A DNA stretch of 64,000 bases. Origin: Pseudorhizobium pelagicum. GTDB taxonomy: Bacteria; Pseudomonadota; Alphaproteobacteria; Rhizobiales; Rhizobiaceae. Under the pieces are notes generated by a model. It was not told where the DNA came from. It searched no databases and worked only from the letters and a program-made list of their open reading frames with translations. This document shows positions 8,164-17,196 of the stretch, in pieces (positions within the stretch are counted from its first letter, which is position 1; every line of letters begins with the position of its first letter). Location of the stretch: assembly GCA_000722615.1 (NCBI GenBank), contig JOKI01000018.1, positions 1 through 64,000 of the forward strand, given 5' to 3'. A program made the position numbers and the translations under genes.

Positions 8164-9092
8164 TCCTTGCGCACCCCGTCAAGGACCGTGTGGAAGCGGT
8201 CCTTCAGCCGTTCAAGCGCCCCGTCGGGGCTCAGCTGCGGCTCGGCCCGGCTCGCCTGCCACAATGCCAGGATCGACGGTGCCGCCAGCACCTGCTTGGC
8301 CATCGCGCGCAAGCCCGCCGGTGCCGGTTTCGACCGTGTCATCACCTCGTCGGTGGGGGCGATGGCCGGGGGATCGAGGGCCTGCCGGTCGAACTGCATG
8401 CCCCAGAAGCGGGCACGCTTGGCAACCGCCTCGGCCCGTGTCGAGACCGGTACGAGGCGCGGGTTGTAGCTGGCGCCGACGCTGCTGGCCCAGTCGCTCC
8501 ACTTGAAGTCGTTGATCGATGCCGAGGTGGTCACCGCAACCCAGGGGACGCGAAAGGCGTCTGCGAGGATCGCTGCATGCATGGATTCGGCAATCACCAG
8601 TTCCGACTGGGCGATGGCGCTGATGACCGACCTGGCGTCTCCGCGCGGGTCGAGATAGGTCATGCCGGCCGGCTCGCACACCGCCTGCCAGATCCCGAAT
8701 TCGGCCGATTCCCAATGCGGGACGAAGGTCTTCCTGGTGCGCTTTGGCAGGTTCTGGAACTCCGGCATCTCGGTGATCATCACCGCCGGGTCGACGATCC
8801 CCCGTTCGGCCGGCAGGCCCAGGCGCGCAGCGGTCCTGGGGCCGCGCACGCAGCGCACATCCCATTCGTGGGCATCTGAGATATCCGGCGGCGCGCCATA
8901 GCCGTAGCCACTGCCGAGCACCAGCTTGTGGACGCCGCGCGGCAGAAGCGTCGAGTTGAGGACGGTGCCGACGCCGACAAGCAGCGTGGTCGGGTGGACC
9001 TCGCGCAGTCCCGGCAGCAGGAAGTCCCAGAGCCAGAGGTTGAGGTCGTCGCCGAAATTGCCGTGATGGGATTCCCAGTGATATGGCTGCAT
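8154..9092 (-). CDS. exoV: Succinoglycan pyruvyltransferase ExoV
   Basis: A protein of 312 aa of the polysaccharide pyruvyl transferase family (PF04230). It shows the N-terminal NFGDDLNLWLWDFLLPGL, a middle VRGPRTAARLGL, a VDPAVMI strand and the C-terminal VIAESMHAAILADAFRVPW motif. It should ketalate the terminal glucose of the repeat unit with pyruvate from phosphoenolpyruvate in the cytoplasm. GGAGGG precedes the start. It follows exoW on the same strand by about 39 bases and ends 10 bases inside the convergent exoU. Confidence 0.93.
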   Translation of the reverse strand: MQPYHWESHHGNFGDDLNLWLWDFLLPGLREVHPTTLLVGVGTVLNSTLLPRGVHKLVLGSGYGYGAPPDISDAHEWDVRCVRGPRTAARLGLPAERGIVDPAVMITEMPEFQNLPKRTRKTFVPHWESAEFGIWQAVCEPAGMTYLDPRGDARSVISAIAQSELVIAESMHAAILADAFRVPWVAVTTSASINDFKWSDWASSVGASYNPRLVPVSTRAEAVAKRARFWGMQFDRQALDPPAIAPTDEVMTRSKPAPAGLRAMAKQVLAAPSILALWQASRAEPQLSPDGALERLKDRFHTVLDGVRKDYF

Positions 9093-9131
9093 GCTGCCCT
9101 CCAGGGGGGTAATGTTTCAGGAAGATGTGGA

Positions 9132-10100
9132 TCAGGCGCTGGCTTTGCCAAGTTTGTCCGTCCCCAGTTTGACCAGCGTGCGCAAGAGTGCCGGATCGCG
9201 CCAGGCCCAGCGGGCCAGCAAGCCAAGTTCGGGCGCCTGGCGGCGGCGGACCCGGCCCGCCTGGCTCCACAAGGCTTGCCGGCGGGCGGTGTTCTTGTAC
9301 GCGCTGATCGAGGCAACATCGGCCGGCCGTTGCGCAAAGCGAGCCTCCAGCCGGTCGAGGGCGACCCAGGTGTTGAACTGCTGCCTGAGGAACTGCGGCG
9401 ACTGATTGTCGATGCTGTGGAAGATGTTGACGCCCACGCCGCGCATGGCGCCGGCCTCGTCGCAAAGCAGGCTGCGGCGCGATTGCAGGATGCAATCGCA
9501 AAAGAACAGCACGTCTTCCGCCGCAAGCCTGAGCACCGGATCAAACCGTACCGTTTCAAACAGGTTGCGACCGATGACCATGCACGACAGGTGCAGGAAG
9601 CTCCAGTTTCTCAGCATCGCGCTGGCAAGGTCGGGGACCTCGAGGAACAGGGGCGTTTGCGTCAGCCTTGCCGCCCCGTCGGTTTCTTCCAGCCGCGACA
9701 TGGAGAAATGGTAGTAGAACTCCTCGCTGGCCTGCATCGAAGCCCAGTAACAATCGCCGCCGAAGCCGACCAGGCCCTGATAGGCGTTGTTGAGATGATC
9801 GGGCAGCCACAGGTCGTCGGAATCGAGAAAGGCGACGAATTGCGTGGCCGCTGGAACATGGTCGAGCCCGGTGTTGCGCGCCCCGCCTGGCCCGCCATTG
9901 TCCTGCTTGATGACCGTGATGCGCGCGCGCTCCTCAGGTTCCAGCTGCGCCAGTTCGAGATCGGCCGGTTGCGGCGAGGCGTCGTCGACGACGATAATAT
10001 CGAAATCCGCGAAGCTTTGCGCGAAGATCGAGCGCAAGGCGCGACACAAAATCCCCGCCTGTTTCTGATAAAAAGGGATTACAACTGTAAAGGTCGCCAT
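9132..10100 (-). CDS. exoW: Succinoglycan glucosyltransferase ExoW (GT2)
   Basis: A GT2 enzyme of 322 aa with FTVVIPFYQKQAGILCRALRS at the N-terminus, DIIVVDDASPQP, GGPGGARNTGLD and the metal-binding FLDSDDLWLPDHL near residues 90-102, followed by AAEDVLFFCDC. In S. meliloti ExoW adds the terminal beta-1,3-linked glucose that ExoV then pyruvylates, which suits its place directly upstream of exoV. AGGGGC lies before the ATG. Specificity is inferred from family and synteny. Confidence 0.9.
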   Translation of the reverse strand: MATFTVVIPFYQKQAGILCRALRSIFAQSFADFDIIVVDDASPQPADLELAQLEPEERARITVIKQDNGGPGGARNTGLDHVPAATQFVAFLDSDDLWLPDHLNNAYQGLVGFGGDCYWASMQASEEFYYHFSMSRLEETDGAARLTQTPLFLEVPDLASAMLRNWSFLHLSCMVIGRNLFETVRFDPVLRLAAEDVLFFCDCILQSRRSLLCDEAGAMRGVGVNIFHSIDNQSPQFLRQQFNTWVALDRLEARFAQRPADVASISAYKNTARRQALWSQAGRVRRRQAPELGLLARWAWRDPALLRTLVKLGTDKLGKASA

Positions 10101-10215
10101 TTTTTTGCCCCTGCTTGTCTCAAAGGAATGGAAGCCATCGACGTCGGCGACATCTTAAGCGGCATTACGATGGCCAGTGATCGCCAAAACGACCTCCAGC
10201 ACCGGGACTTCATCT

Positions 10216-11685
10216 ATGGCACCAATCCACGGCGTGAAGACCATCACAACCAATGTCGGTTGGAGCGTGCTGTCAAAGACCGCGACATTCGGGCTGAAGT
10301 TTGTCACCGTGCCGATTCTCGCCCGGCTTCTGACCCCCAGCGAATTTGGCACCGTCGCGGTGGCGCTGACGGTGGTGCAGTTCTTGACCATGATCGGCGG
10401 TGCCGGCCTGACGTCGGCGCTGATCATGCGGCCCGAGGAGGATGTCGACACCGTCCACACGGTGTTCTGGGCCAATCTGGGCATGGCGCTTGCCATGTCT
10501 GTCGCCCTCTACCTCGCGGCCGCGCCGCTGGCGGTGCTGATGGGGGCGCCGCAAAGCGCCTATCTCCTGCAGATCATGGCTCTCTTGATCCCGATCCAGC
10601 TGTCGGGTGACGTCGCCTATTGCCTGCTTGCCAGGCGCATGAACTTCAGCAAGGACGCGATGTGGAGCACGATCTCGGAATCGCTGGCCGCCATCGTCGC
10701 GGTGCTGATGGCATTTGCCGGCTTTGGGATCTGGGCGCTGGTCGCACAGCTGTTTGCCGCGGCGCTGATTCGCCTTGCCGGTCTCTACAGCGCCTCCGCC
10801 TATGTCCCGAGACTGGTCATGCGGCCGCGCAAGCTGACGCCGCTGCTGGCCTTCAGCTCCGGCGTCATGGGATCGGAAATCGCCAACTTCCTGACATTCC
10901 AGTCGCCGATGATCGTCATCGCGAGGCTGCTGGGGCTTGCCGATGCCGGCGCCTATTCGGTCGCCAACCGCTTCGCCAGCATTCCCAATCAGGTGGTCCT
11001 GACGGCCGTCATGGGGGTTCTGTTTCCCGCCTTCAGTGTCATGGGCCAAGACCGAAAGCGCCGTTCGGACGCCCTGATGCTGAGCACCCAGGTCACGACT
11101 GTCATCCTGGCGCCGATGATGTTTGGCCTGTGGGCCGTCGCACAGCCTGCGATGCTGGTAATCTTCGGGTCCAACTGGGCCCACGCCTGGCCGGTGCTCG
11201 GCCTGCTGGCCCTGTCGAAAGCCATTGTCACCCCCTGCAGCACCTTCATCCCCTATCTGAAGGGAACCGGCCACGGCCATATCCTCTTCTGGTCGGCGGT
11301 CATTCGTGCGGTCGCGACCACGGCTGCCATCGCGCTTGCGTGTCTTTGGGGAACGCTTGTCGATGCGATGGTGGCGCTGTGCGTCGTCAACGCGCTGACC
11401 CTGCTTGGCTATTCCTGGGCCGTCTTCCGTATCGACGACATCCCGTTCCTGCGTGGCCTTCTGATCAGCAGCCGCTCGATGATCAACGCGCTGGTCATGG
11501 CCGTCACGGTGCGGCTTGCTCTCGCGGCGCTGTCTGCACATCTGGCCAATCCCTATATCGAGATCCTGGTTGGCGCGGCCGTGGGCGGGCTGGTCTATGG
11601 TCTTCTGCTGCTTGTCAGCGAGCGGGCACTCCTGCGAAAGCTGGTCGGCTTGCTGCGCAACCGCAAGCAGGCATTGCCGGTCTGA
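10216..11685 (+). CDS. exoT: Succinoglycan repeat-unit flippase ExoT (Wzx-like)
   Basis: A polytopic protein of 489 aa with about twelve to fourteen membrane segments and the polysaccharide biosynthesis/MOP flippase pattern. It starts with TITTNVGWSVLSKTATFGLKF, then VTVPILARLLTPSEFGTVAV, and SVANRFASIPNQVVL in the middle. It is expected to flip the lipid-linked octasaccharide across the inner membrane. The ATG at 10216 gives an N-terminus that fits the family; an in-frame GTG at 10177 would add 13 residues, and neither has a strong ribosome-binding site. It shares the strand of exoH-K-L-A-M-O-N-P but is separated from exoH by about 370 bases. Confidence 0.92.
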   Translation: MAPIHGVKTITTNVGWSVLSKTATFGLKFVTVPILARLLTPSEFGTVAVALTVVQFLTMIGGAGLTSALIMRPEEDVDTVHTVFWANLGMALAMSVALYLAAAPLAVLMGAPQSAYLLQIMALLIPIQLSGDVAYCLLARRMNFSKDAMWSTISESLAAIVAVLMAFAGFGIWALVAQLFAAALIRLAGLYSASAYVPRLVMRPRKLTPLLAFSSGVMGSEIANFLTFQSPMIVIARLLGLADAGAYSVANRFASIPNQVVLTAVMGVLFPAFSVMGQDRKRRSDALMLSTQVTTVILAPMMFGLWAVAQPAMLVIFGSNWAHAWPVLGLLALSKAIVTPCSTFIPYLKGTGHGHILFWSAVIRAVATTAAIALACLWGTLVDAMVALCVVNALTLLGYSWAVFRIDDIPFLRGLLISSRSMINALVMAVTVRLALAALSAHLANPYIEILVGAAVGGLVYGLLLLVSERALLRKLVGLLRNRKQALPV

Positions 11686-12055
11686 ACCGACGGACAGGGC
11701 GCGCCTGCGCCTTGTTTTTGCCAAGGTCTGCCCCGTTCCCATGTGTGCGCCGGCCAATGCCGCCTCCGATGCTGCCCGCCGCCGGAATATCTTGGCGATG
11801 GTGCCAGGCGGCTGCGGCCGCTCTCGCGGGCCTGCAGAACCCTTGAACCGGCTGGGACCGGCAGGCAGAAGGGAGACCTTGGCGGACCTGCAGATGTCTT
11901 CGAACCGTCGGACCAAAGTCCGCGATTGACGTTTTTTGCTGCAGTGCCACATTTTCCTCTCATGGAACCGCGATGGTTTCCTCATGCGGACTGAAAGCTC
12001 TGCTCTGGTTGAAATGGCAGCGACGGGAGGCGCTGCCCAAATAGAGGTGACTCGT
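11686..12055. other. Gap between exoT and exoH where exoI is expected
   Basis: In S. meliloti, exoI (a thermonuclease-like protein) lies between exoT and exoH. The 370 bases here have no open frame resembling it on either strand. The DNA is very GC-rich until about 11930, then turns T-rich (GTTTTTTGCTGC at about 11931-11942) ahead of exoH, which may mark a promoter for the exoH operon. No clear -35/-10 pair or terminator could be fixed. Confidence 0.55.
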
Positions 12056-13213
12056 TTGACAGTCGATCAGACCCTGTCCTCCCGCATCAATCTGATGCGC
12101 ATCTTGCTGATTGGCGGCATCGTCTTCGTGCATGTGCCCTATGATGCCCAGACCAGTCCCTTTTTTACAGGCACCTTCGGCCTGTTTGACTGGCTGCGGG
12201 TATTCCTCGGCGAAAGTCTCTTTCGCATCGGCGTGCCGTGCCTGAGCGCCATCTCCGGATATCTGCTCTTCCGTCGCGGCTATGCCGGTTTTGACTATGG
12301 CAAGACCCTGCGCACGAAAGCGACCACCGTGCTGACGCCGTTCCTGCTCTGGAACCTCGGCCTGCTGCTTGCGGTCCTGCTGATTCAAAGCGTGTCCCTC
12401 GGGATCGGCTATTTCCCCGACCTCTGGCAGGCTGAACCGCGCGACCTCCTGAGCCAGGCGCTGGCGCTGGAAGGCTTTCCCGTCAACCTGCCCCTGTATT
12501 TCCTGCGTGACCTGCTGGTCTGCATCCTGCTGTCGCCGATCCTGGCCTATCTCGTGCGCCGGGCTCCGGTGGCCACCTGCGCGGCGTTGTTCATTCTGGC
12601 GGTTCTGCCAGGGGTGACAATCGGCATCGTCTTGAAGAAATCGATCCTCTTCAGCTTCACCTTCGGCATGGCGCTTGCCCTGCACGGCCGCGACACGCGC
12701 GCGCTCGACCGCTACCGTCTCGTCGGCGCAGCAGGCACGCTGGCGCTTGCCGCGCTTTTGGCCATCGGCCTGTACAGCACCGGTCCGCAGTATCCACTGT
12801 GGCTCGACCTGGCGCGCAACATACTGTCGATCGTGGGAGCGCTCGGCGTCTGGTTGTTGTCGGGGATGCTGATCGAGACCCGCCTCGGCCGCACGCTGGC
12901 GGGCACCGGAAGCTTGAGCTTCTGGATCTTCTGCGGCCACTATCCACTGCTCGTCGGCCTGTGGATGGTGTGGAACCGGATGGCGGGCGACAGCAACTAT
13001 CCGGTCTTTTATCTTGCTGCCATCACGGCAACCTTCGTCATTCTGTTTTTTTCCAATCGTATCATCGCGAGACTGGCGCCGGCGACCTATCGGGTCCTCA
13101 CCGGAAGCCGCGCACGCGACCGTCGAGCCGTGGTCTTGCAAGCCGAACCCGGCAGCAAGGCGAACGAGACACCAGCCGGCGCAGCCTTGCGCCCCCAAAG
13201 AGGTGAAGCATGA
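12056..13213 (+). CDS. exoH: Succinoglycan succinyltransferase ExoH (acyltransferase family 3)
   Basis: A polytopic acyltransferase-3 protein of about 385 aa. Diagnostic segments are LSSRINLMRILLIGGIVFVH, TFGLFDWLRVFLGESLFRIG, VPCLSAISGYLLFRRG and TGSLSFWIFCGHYPLLVGLW. It adds succinyl groups to the repeat unit, a modification needed for symbiotic activity in S. meliloti. I chose the TTG at 12056 because GAGGTGA (12044-12050) is well spaced and the product starts TVDQTLSSRINL, close to the known protein; in-frame ATGs at 11984 and 12014 have poor sites. The C-terminal 50 residues are hydrophilic. The stop overlaps the exoK start (ATGA). Confidence 0.9.
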   Translation: MTVDQTLSSRINLMRILLIGGIVFVHVPYDAQTSPFFTGTFGLFDWLRVFLGESLFRIGVPCLSAISGYLLFRRGYAGFDYGKTLRTKATTVLTPFLLWNLGLLLAVLLIQSVSLGIGYFPDLWQAEPRDLLSQALALEGFPVNLPLYFLRDLLVCILLSPILAYLVRRAPVATCAALFILAVLPGVTIGIVLKKSILFSFTFGMALALHGRDTRALDRYRLVGAAGTLALAALLAIGLYSTGPQYPLWLDLARNILSIVGALGVWLLSGMLIETRLGRTLAGTGSLSFWIFCGHYPLLVGLWMVWNRMAGDSNYPVFYLAAITATFVILFFSNRIIARLAPATYRVLTGSRARDRRAVVLQAEPGSKANETPAGAALRPQRGEA

Positions 13214-14010
13214 TTTCAACGAGATCCCGCGCCCCGCATGGCACCCTTTCACGCTCGCTGCTACTTGTTTCCCTCGTCATCACGCCAGGTGTGGCGATGG
13301 CGCAGGATGGCGCAACCGGACGCTCCTTCGTGGAGGAATTTGACACGCTCGACAGGTCGTTCTGGTATGTCTCCGACGGCTGGAGCAATGGCGATCACCA
13401 GAACTGCACCTGGTCGAAGCAGCAGTTGACGCTCGACAATGGCACGCTGCAGCTTGAATTTGCCAAGGCCGAGGCGGGCGAACGGGACTACGCCTGCGCC
13501 GAACTGCAAAGCCGGACGCGCTATGGCTATGGCACCTACGAGGTGCGCATGCGCGCCGCGTCCGGCTCCGGGCTCAACTCAGCCTTCTTCAGCTATATCG
13601 GACCGGTCGACAAGCAGCCGCACGACGAGCTGGATTTCGAAGTCCTCGGCAAGGACAGCAGCCAGGTCCAGGTCAACCAGTATGTCTCGGGCCGGGGCGG
13701 CAACGAGAAAATGGTGCCCGTGGCGGGCGGCGCTGACAAGGACTTCCACGATTACGCCTTCATCTGGGAACAGCAGCGGCTGCGCTACTTTGTCGACGGC
13801 AAGCTCGTGCACGAGGTCACCGACGCGACGAAGATCCCCTCCCATCCGCAAAAGATCTTCGTCAGCCTCTGGGGATCGGACAATCTTGTCGGATGGCTGG
13901 GGCCATTCTCCTATGCCGGTCCCGTCTCCATGGCCGTGGATCGCATCGCCTATACGGCACCGGGCGAAGACTGCCGTTTTCCCCAGTCGGTTCTGTGTGA
14001 GATCGAATGA
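13210..14010 (+). CDS. exoK: Secreted endo-beta-glycanase ExoK (GH16)
   Basis: A protein of 266 aa with a signal peptide (LLLVSLVITPGVAMA, cleavage near residue 31) and a GH16 jelly-roll domain. The catalytic signature HDELDFEVLG gives Glu140 as nucleophile, Asp142 and Glu144 as acid/base. Aromatic cleft residues such as FWYVSDGWSNG are present. ExoK clips nascent succinoglycan to adjust chain length. The gene is translationally coupled on both sides: its ATG lies in the exoH stop, and the exoL ATG overlaps its own stop. Confidence 0.95.
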   Translation: MISTRSRAPHGTLSRSLLLVSLVITPGVAMAQDGATGRSFVEEFDTLDRSFWYVSDGWSNGDHQNCTWSKQQLTLDNGTLQLEFAKAEAGERDYACAELQSRTRYGYGTYEVRMRAASGSGLNSAFFSYIGPVDKQPHDELDFEVLGKDSSQVQVNQYVSGRGGNEKMVPVAGGADKDFHDYAFIWEQQRLRYFVDGKLVHEVTDATKIPSHPQKIFVSLWGSDNLVGWLGPFSYAGPVSMAVDRIAYTAPGEDCRFPQSVLCEIE

Positions 14011-15257
14011 CGGACCCGATGGTTGCAGTCGCGCCCGTGCCCGTTGGTGAAAGAGTAGCCAAAGTGACATTGAACGTACTTTATCTTGCCCATGACCTGT
14101 CCGATGCGGCCATCCGCCGGCGGGTGCTGATGCTCAGGCAGGGCGGCGCACGCGTCACCGTTGCCGGGTTTCAGCGCGCCGACAATCGTCTCGCCGACGA
14201 TCCCGACCTCGTCACGATCAGGCTTGGCCAGACCAGCGACGGGCGTCTGTCGCAGCGGGCCGTGGCGGTCGCAAAGGCTGCCGCAACGCTCAGGACGCGG
14301 TTGACGGGGATTGCCGCCCCCGACGTCATTCTCGCCAGAAACCTGGAGATGCTGGTCGTTGCCAAGCGTGCCGCGCGCCTGTTTTCAAGCCGTCCTGCGG
14401 TGGTGTACGAATGCCTCGACATCCATCGGCTGCTCCTGGACGATGGCCTCAAGGGGCGGGCGTTTCGCCGGGCTGAAGCCTACTTCGGCCGCAATGCCCA
14501 GTTGCTGATCACCAGCTCGCCGGCCTTCATCAACCACTATTTCGCCAGGAGATCGGGACTTGCGCTGTCCACCATGCTTGTCGAAAACAAGGTCCTGGAG
14601 CTTGATGACGCTCTGCCCCGGGCCCGTCCACGGCGTACCCCACCGGCGCCGGGAGAGCCCTGGCGGATTGGCTGGTTCGGGGCCCTGCGGTGCCGCAAGT
14701 CGCTGGCAATCCTGATCGACTTTGCGGCGCGCATGCAAGGCGGCGTCGAGATCGTTTTGCGCGGCCGGCCGGCCCGGCGCGAGTTCGATGATTTCGACGG
14801 CCAGGTCGAAGCCGCACTGCATGTCGTCTATCACGGTCCCTACCGCAATCCGGAGGATCTGGCCGACATCTATGCCCAGGTCCACTTCGTCTGGGCGATC
14901 GACTTCTTCGAGGAGGGGCTCAATTCGCAGTGGCTGTTGCCCAACCGACTGTATGAGGGCGCGCTGCATGGGGCCGTCCCGATCGCCCTGGCGGCAACCG
15001 AAACCGGCCGCTTTCTCGACAGCCTGGATATCGGCCTGACGCTCGCCAGTGCCACGGCTGACGCCTTGCAACGGCAGTTTCAGGACATGGATGACGATCG
15101 CTACACGCAGCTCGTCACGCAGCTTTTCGCCACCGAACGAAGCCGGTGGACGACCGGGCCGCAGGAATGCCGCGCCCTGGTCGAGCGCCTGGCTGCAACG
15201 ACGACGGCCATGCAGGCGCAACGGGCCTCGCCGGCCGCTTCCCCGGTTCGATCGTGA
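14007..15257 (+). CDS. exoL: Succinoglycan glucosyltransferase ExoL
   Basis: A protein of 416 aa with a GT-B-like layout: an N-terminal Rossmann region opening NVLYLAHDLSDAAIRRRVLML and a C-terminal donor domain starting near WRIGWFGALRCRKSLAILI. In S. meliloti ExoL adds the third sugar, a beta-1,4-glucose. The extreme N-terminus (MTDPMVAVAPVPVGERVAK) is longer than needed, and translation might begin further in, but the ATG at 14007 overlaps the exoK stop (ATGA) and fits coupling. It is followed by exoA after 8 bases. Confidence 0.9.
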   Translation: MTDPMVAVAPVPVGERVAKVTLNVLYLAHDLSDAAIRRRVLMLRQGGARVTVAGFQRADNRLADDPDLVTIRLGQTSDGRLSQRAVAVAKAAATLRTRLTGIAAPDVILARNLEMLVVAKRAARLFSSRPAVVYECLDIHRLLLDDGLKGRAFRRAEAYFGRNAQLLITSSPAFINHYFARRSGLALSTMLVENKVLELDDALPRARPRRTPPAPGEPWRIGWFGALRCRKSLAILIDFAARMQGGVEIVLRGRPARREFDDFDGQVEAALHVVYHGPYRNPEDLADIYAQVHFVWAIDFFEEGLNSQWLLPNRLYEGALHGAVPIALAATETGRFLDSLDIGLTLASATADALQRQFQDMDDDRYTQLVTQLFATERSRWTTGPQECRALVERLAATTTAMQAQRASPAASPVRS

Positions 15258-15265
15258 GGGCTGCC

Positions 15266-16264
15266 ATGACAGATGATGCTTTCCAGCGGCGCATGACACT
15301 TGTGGTCATTCCCTGCTTCAACGAGGCGGAGACGATCGAACCCCTGCTGCGGGCGCTGGACGCCAACCGCGGCACCATGGCGGTTCGCATCGTCGTTGCC
15401 GATGGCGGCAGCGCCGATGGCACCGACAAGATCGCTGCGGGTCTTGCCGATTCCATCCGCGAGCTTTTCGTTCTTCACAACCCCAAGCGGCTGCAGGCGG
15501 CGGCGATCAATCTCGCCGTCGCGCGCTTCGGCGACGACTGCGATTATCTCATCCGTATCGATGCGCACGGCAACTACCCGGCCGATTATTGCCAGGTGCT
15601 GCTGCAGGAGGCGCTCCGGCAGCAGGCAGACAGCGTCGTCACCGGGATGAAGACGGTCGGGTTCGGCTTCTTCCAGAAGGCGACCGCGGTTGCCCAGAAT
15701 TCCAAGCTCGGCAACGGCGGCTCCAAGCATCGTGACGGCGGTGGCGGTCAATGGGTGGACCATGGCCACCACGCGCTGATGCGCCTGTCGGCGTTTCGCG
15801 CCGTCGGTGGTTACGACGAGAGTTTCAGCCACAATGAGGATGCCGAGCTCGACCATCGGCTTCGTCAGGCAGGGTTCAGGATCTGGATGACAGGACGCAC
15901 CTTCATGACCTACTTCCCGCGCAAGACACCGACCTCCCTGTTTCGGCAGTACCTCGGCTACGGCAGGGGCCGGGCACGCAACATGATGAAGCACCGCATG
16001 CTTCCAAAACTGCGTCAGGCTCTGCCGCTTGCGGTCGTCCCCGTCGCAATCGGTGCGCTCTTCAGCTTTGTCCACTGGTCGGCCGCCCTTCCTGTTCTGG
16101 CCTGGGCGGGCCTTTGCCTGGCCTATGGCGTCTGGTTGGGGGTCGGCCAGAGGAACCCATACGGACCGGTTGCGGCCATCTCGGCGATGATCATGCATTT
16201 TGCCTGGTCGGCCGGCTTCTGGCTGGAGCTGCTGCGGCGCGGTCCGCGAAAGGTGCCTGCATGA
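15266..16264 (+). CDS. exoA: Succinoglycan glucosyltransferase ExoA (GT2)
   Basis: A GT2 enzyme of 332 aa with VVIPCFNEAETIEPLLRALD, VADGGSADGT, LIRIDAHGNYPADYC and DGGGGQWVDHGHHALMR. C-terminal membrane helices (about residues 250-320) anchor it at the inner membrane. ExoA adds the first glucose (beta-1,3) to the lipid-linked galactose. The ATG at 15266 is 8 bases after the exoL stop; an in-frame GTG at 15254 overlapping that stop is an alternative. The gene ends in ATGA overlap with exoM. Confidence 0.92.
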   Translation: MTDDAFQRRMTLVVIPCFNEAETIEPLLRALDANRGTMAVRIVVADGGSADGTDKIAAGLADSIRELFVLHNPKRLQAAAINLAVARFGDDCDYLIRIDAHGNYPADYCQVLLQEALRQQADSVVTGMKTVGFGFFQKATAVAQNSKLGNGGSKHRDGGGGQWVDHGHHALMRLSAFRAVGGYDESFSHNEDAELDHRLRQAGFRIWMTGRTFMTYFPRKTPTSLFRQYLGYGRGRARNMMKHRMLPKLRQALPLAVVPVAIGALFSFVHWSAALPVLAWAGLCLAYGVWLGVGQRNPYGPVAAISAMIMHFAWSAGFWLELLRRGPRKVPA

Positions 16265-17196
16265 CGGCGGACGTGATCACCCCATCGACCTCGATTGACA
16301 TCGGGATCTGCACCTTCCGGCGTGCCGAGCTCGAGGAGACCTTGTCGTCGCTGTTTGCCATGACGGTGCCGACCGGCGTGCGGGTGCGGCTGATCGTGGC
16401 CGACAACGATCACCGGCCGACCGCAAGGGCCTTGGTCGAGGCGCTGTCGAGGATGTCCCCGTACCCGATCGCTTATGTCCATTGCCCGCAGGCCAATATT
16501 TCCCTGGCGCGCAATGGCTGCCTCGACGCATGCGAGGCTGATTATCTGGCTTTCATCGACGACGACGAGCGCGCCACGACCACCTGGCTGGCGGCGCTCT
16601 ATGAGCGTATCGCGGCAACAGGGGCAGATGCGGTTCTGGGTCCGGTCGAGGCCATCTACGATGGCAGCGCCCCGGACTGGATGCGTTGCGGCGATTTTCA
16701 TTCCACCCGCCCGGTGTGGGTCGCAGGCGATATCCGCACCGGCTATACCTGCAACGTCCTTCTCGACATGCGATCACCACATGTTGCAGGCCGCCGGTTT
16801 GATCTGGCGCTGGGCCAAAGCGGGGGGGAGGATACGCAGTTCTTTGCCGCGATGACGGGGGCGGGCGGCAGGATTGCCTATGCCCCGGCCGCGCTTGTCA
16901 CCGAAGCCGTCCCGGCTGGCCGCGCCAGCCTGGCCTGGTTGATCAAGCGCCGGTTCCGCTCTGGACAGACCCATGGCCGCATCGTCGCCGGTCAGGGCAG
17001 CACTGCCGGGCGCTTGCGGCAGGCCGGCCTTGCCCTGGCCAAGATTGGTTTTTGCAGCCTGGCCTGTGCCGGCCTGGTTGTCTTGCCTGTCCGGCGCAAT
17101 CGCTATCTCCTGCGCGCGTGCCTGCACGCGGGGGCCGTCAGCGGCATCCTCGGCGTGCGCGAGATCAGGCAATATGGCCTGGTGGAGGCATCATGA
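16261..17196 (+). CDS. exoM: Succinoglycan glucosyltransferase ExoM (GT2)
   Basis: A GT2 enzyme of 311 aa with IDIGICTFRRAELEETLSSL at the start, the FIDDDERA metal-binding motif near residue 99, and the donor/acceptor motif GQSGGEDTQFF. The C-terminus carries hydrophobic segments. In S. meliloti ExoM adds the fourth sugar, beta-1,4-glucose. The gene overlaps exoA and exoO by 4 bases each, so the three are translationally coupled. Confidence 0.92.
   Translation: MTADVITPSTSIDIGICTFRRAELEETLSSLFAMTVPTGVRVRLIVADNDHRPTARALVEALSRMSPYPIAYVHCPQANISLARNGCLDACEADYLAFIDDDERATTTWLAALYERIAATGADAVLGPVEAIYDGSAPDWMRCGDFHSTRPVWVAGDIRTGYTCNVLLDMRSPHVAGRRFDLALGQSGGEDTQFFAAMTGAGGRIAYAPAALVTEAVPAGRASLAWLIKRRFRSGQTHGRIVAGQGSTAGRLRQAGLALAKIGFCSLACAGLVVLPVRRNRYLLRACLHAGAVSGILGVREIRQYGLVEAS

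Noticed and set aside
8212..9501. Long minus-strand frame overlapping exoV and exoW
   Set aside because: It is out of frame with two well-conserved enzymes and translates to Arg/Pro/Gly-rich sequence.
11686..11935. Possible remnant of exoI between exoT and exoH
   Set aside because: No frame on either strand shows thermonuclease-like motifs; the space is described as a gap only.
10273..11985. Minus-strand frame of 570 codons opposite exoT
   Set aside because: Long only because of third-position GC bias; composition is polar and without domain, while the plus strand encodes a clear flippase.
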